A stretch of DNA of 64,000 nucleotides, taken from Anthoceros angustus (lineage: Eukaryota; Streptophyta; Anthocerotopsida; Anthocerotales; Anthocerotaceae). The notes under the pieces were generated by a model. The model searched no databases, was not told the DNA's origin, and was given only the letters and a program-made list of their open reading frames with translations. Made by a program: the position numbers and the translations under genes. Below are positions 63,793 through 64,000 of the stretch, one piece after another. The stretch spans positions 434,001 through 498,000 of the forward strand of contig MU008184.1 in assembly GCA_010909165.1 (NCBI GenBank), read 5' to 3'. Each line of letters opens with the position of its first letter. Within the stretch, counting starts at the first letter, position 1.

Positions 63793-63993
63793 TCAGCTCA
63801 TGGGCTCCAGCCGCAACCACTCGTTCAACGTCAACCTGGTTTCCCCAGTCTCTGACTGACTTCTTTTCCTCGGTTCGGCAGGGGGTCCCCAGATGACCCA
63901 GCTGGACAGGAACACAATGGGATACAGAAGAATGAAAGCCCTGCAGGTAGAGGGCGGAGGTGCAGACCCTGGTTGTTTTCCGACGAGTCCCAC
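63793..63993 (-). other. unassigned open frame at window edge
   Basis: A 66-codon minus-strand frame includes one hydrophobic segment (FILLYPIVFLSSWVIWG). It may be an exon of a gene continuing past the window or chance. No family is recognised. Confidence 0.15.
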
Positions 63994-64000
63994 GGTTCCC

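Overview
The window is nuclear DNA of a land plant. Genes carry many short introns (about 55-130 nt, GT-AG with one GC-AG), and the gene families are plant ones. Two independent characters point to a hornwort. First, the LEAFY gene at 59.4-61.4 kb has Q, C and H at the three residues that set DNA-binding class (Arabidopsis positions 312, 345, 387), the QCH combination known from hornworts and streptophyte algae. Second, the PPR editing factor at 51.5-55.6 kb ends in a DYW:KP-type domain (KPAVA at the E/DYW boundary, terminal GRP), a variant linked to U-to-C editing and abundant in hornworts, also found in some lycophytes and ferns. Species assignment is inference.

Layout. 0-2.2 kb: end of a Ty1/copia element with a probable 3' LTR. 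3.3-8.3 kb: a beta-glucosidase (GH1) gene with 13 exons and a dispersed fragment of its exons 2-3; a broken RING-H2 ORF lies between. 9-16.6 kb: a nitroreductase gene and a broken copy of its 3' end, PPR fragments, a PLATZ zinc-protein gene in an AT-rich island, and a two-exon Rpr2/Rpp21-type gene. 17.9-19.8 kb: an ankyrin-PGG membrane protein locus with many frameshifts. 20.6-24.8 kb: a filament-like plant protein (FPP). 24.8-30.7 kb: gene-poor, GC-rich, low-complexity DNA. 32.4-35.5 kb: an LHP1-type chromodomain protein. 36.5-37.4 kb: a cytochrome P450 relic. 37.6-39.6 kb: CFIm25 (NUDT21) with its last four exons duplicated in tandem. 40.8-50.7 kb: a tandem array of FDM/IDN2-type RNA-directed DNA methylation genes: one complete, two broken, and one intact copy that has lost its XS domain. 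A gag-only retroelement ORF with an internal triple repeat lies inside this array. 51.5-55.6 kb: the PPR-DYW:KP gene, with an OSB-like PDF motif at its N-terminus. 55.6-59.3 kb: AT-rich spacer with tandem repeats. 59.4-61.4 kb: LEAFY. 62.8-63.7 kb: another PPR relic.

The identified genes do not form a single pathway, but two share chromatin silencing themes (LHP1 reads H3K27me3; FDM proteins act in RNA-directed DNA methylation). Relics of PPR genes are scattered at six or more places. Frameshifts are concentrated in recent duplications (CFIm25 proximal copy, PPR internal repeats) and in the most GC-rich gene (ankyrin-PGG). This may be real decay or poor consensus where short reads cannot be placed; it should be tested before calling these loci pseudogenes.
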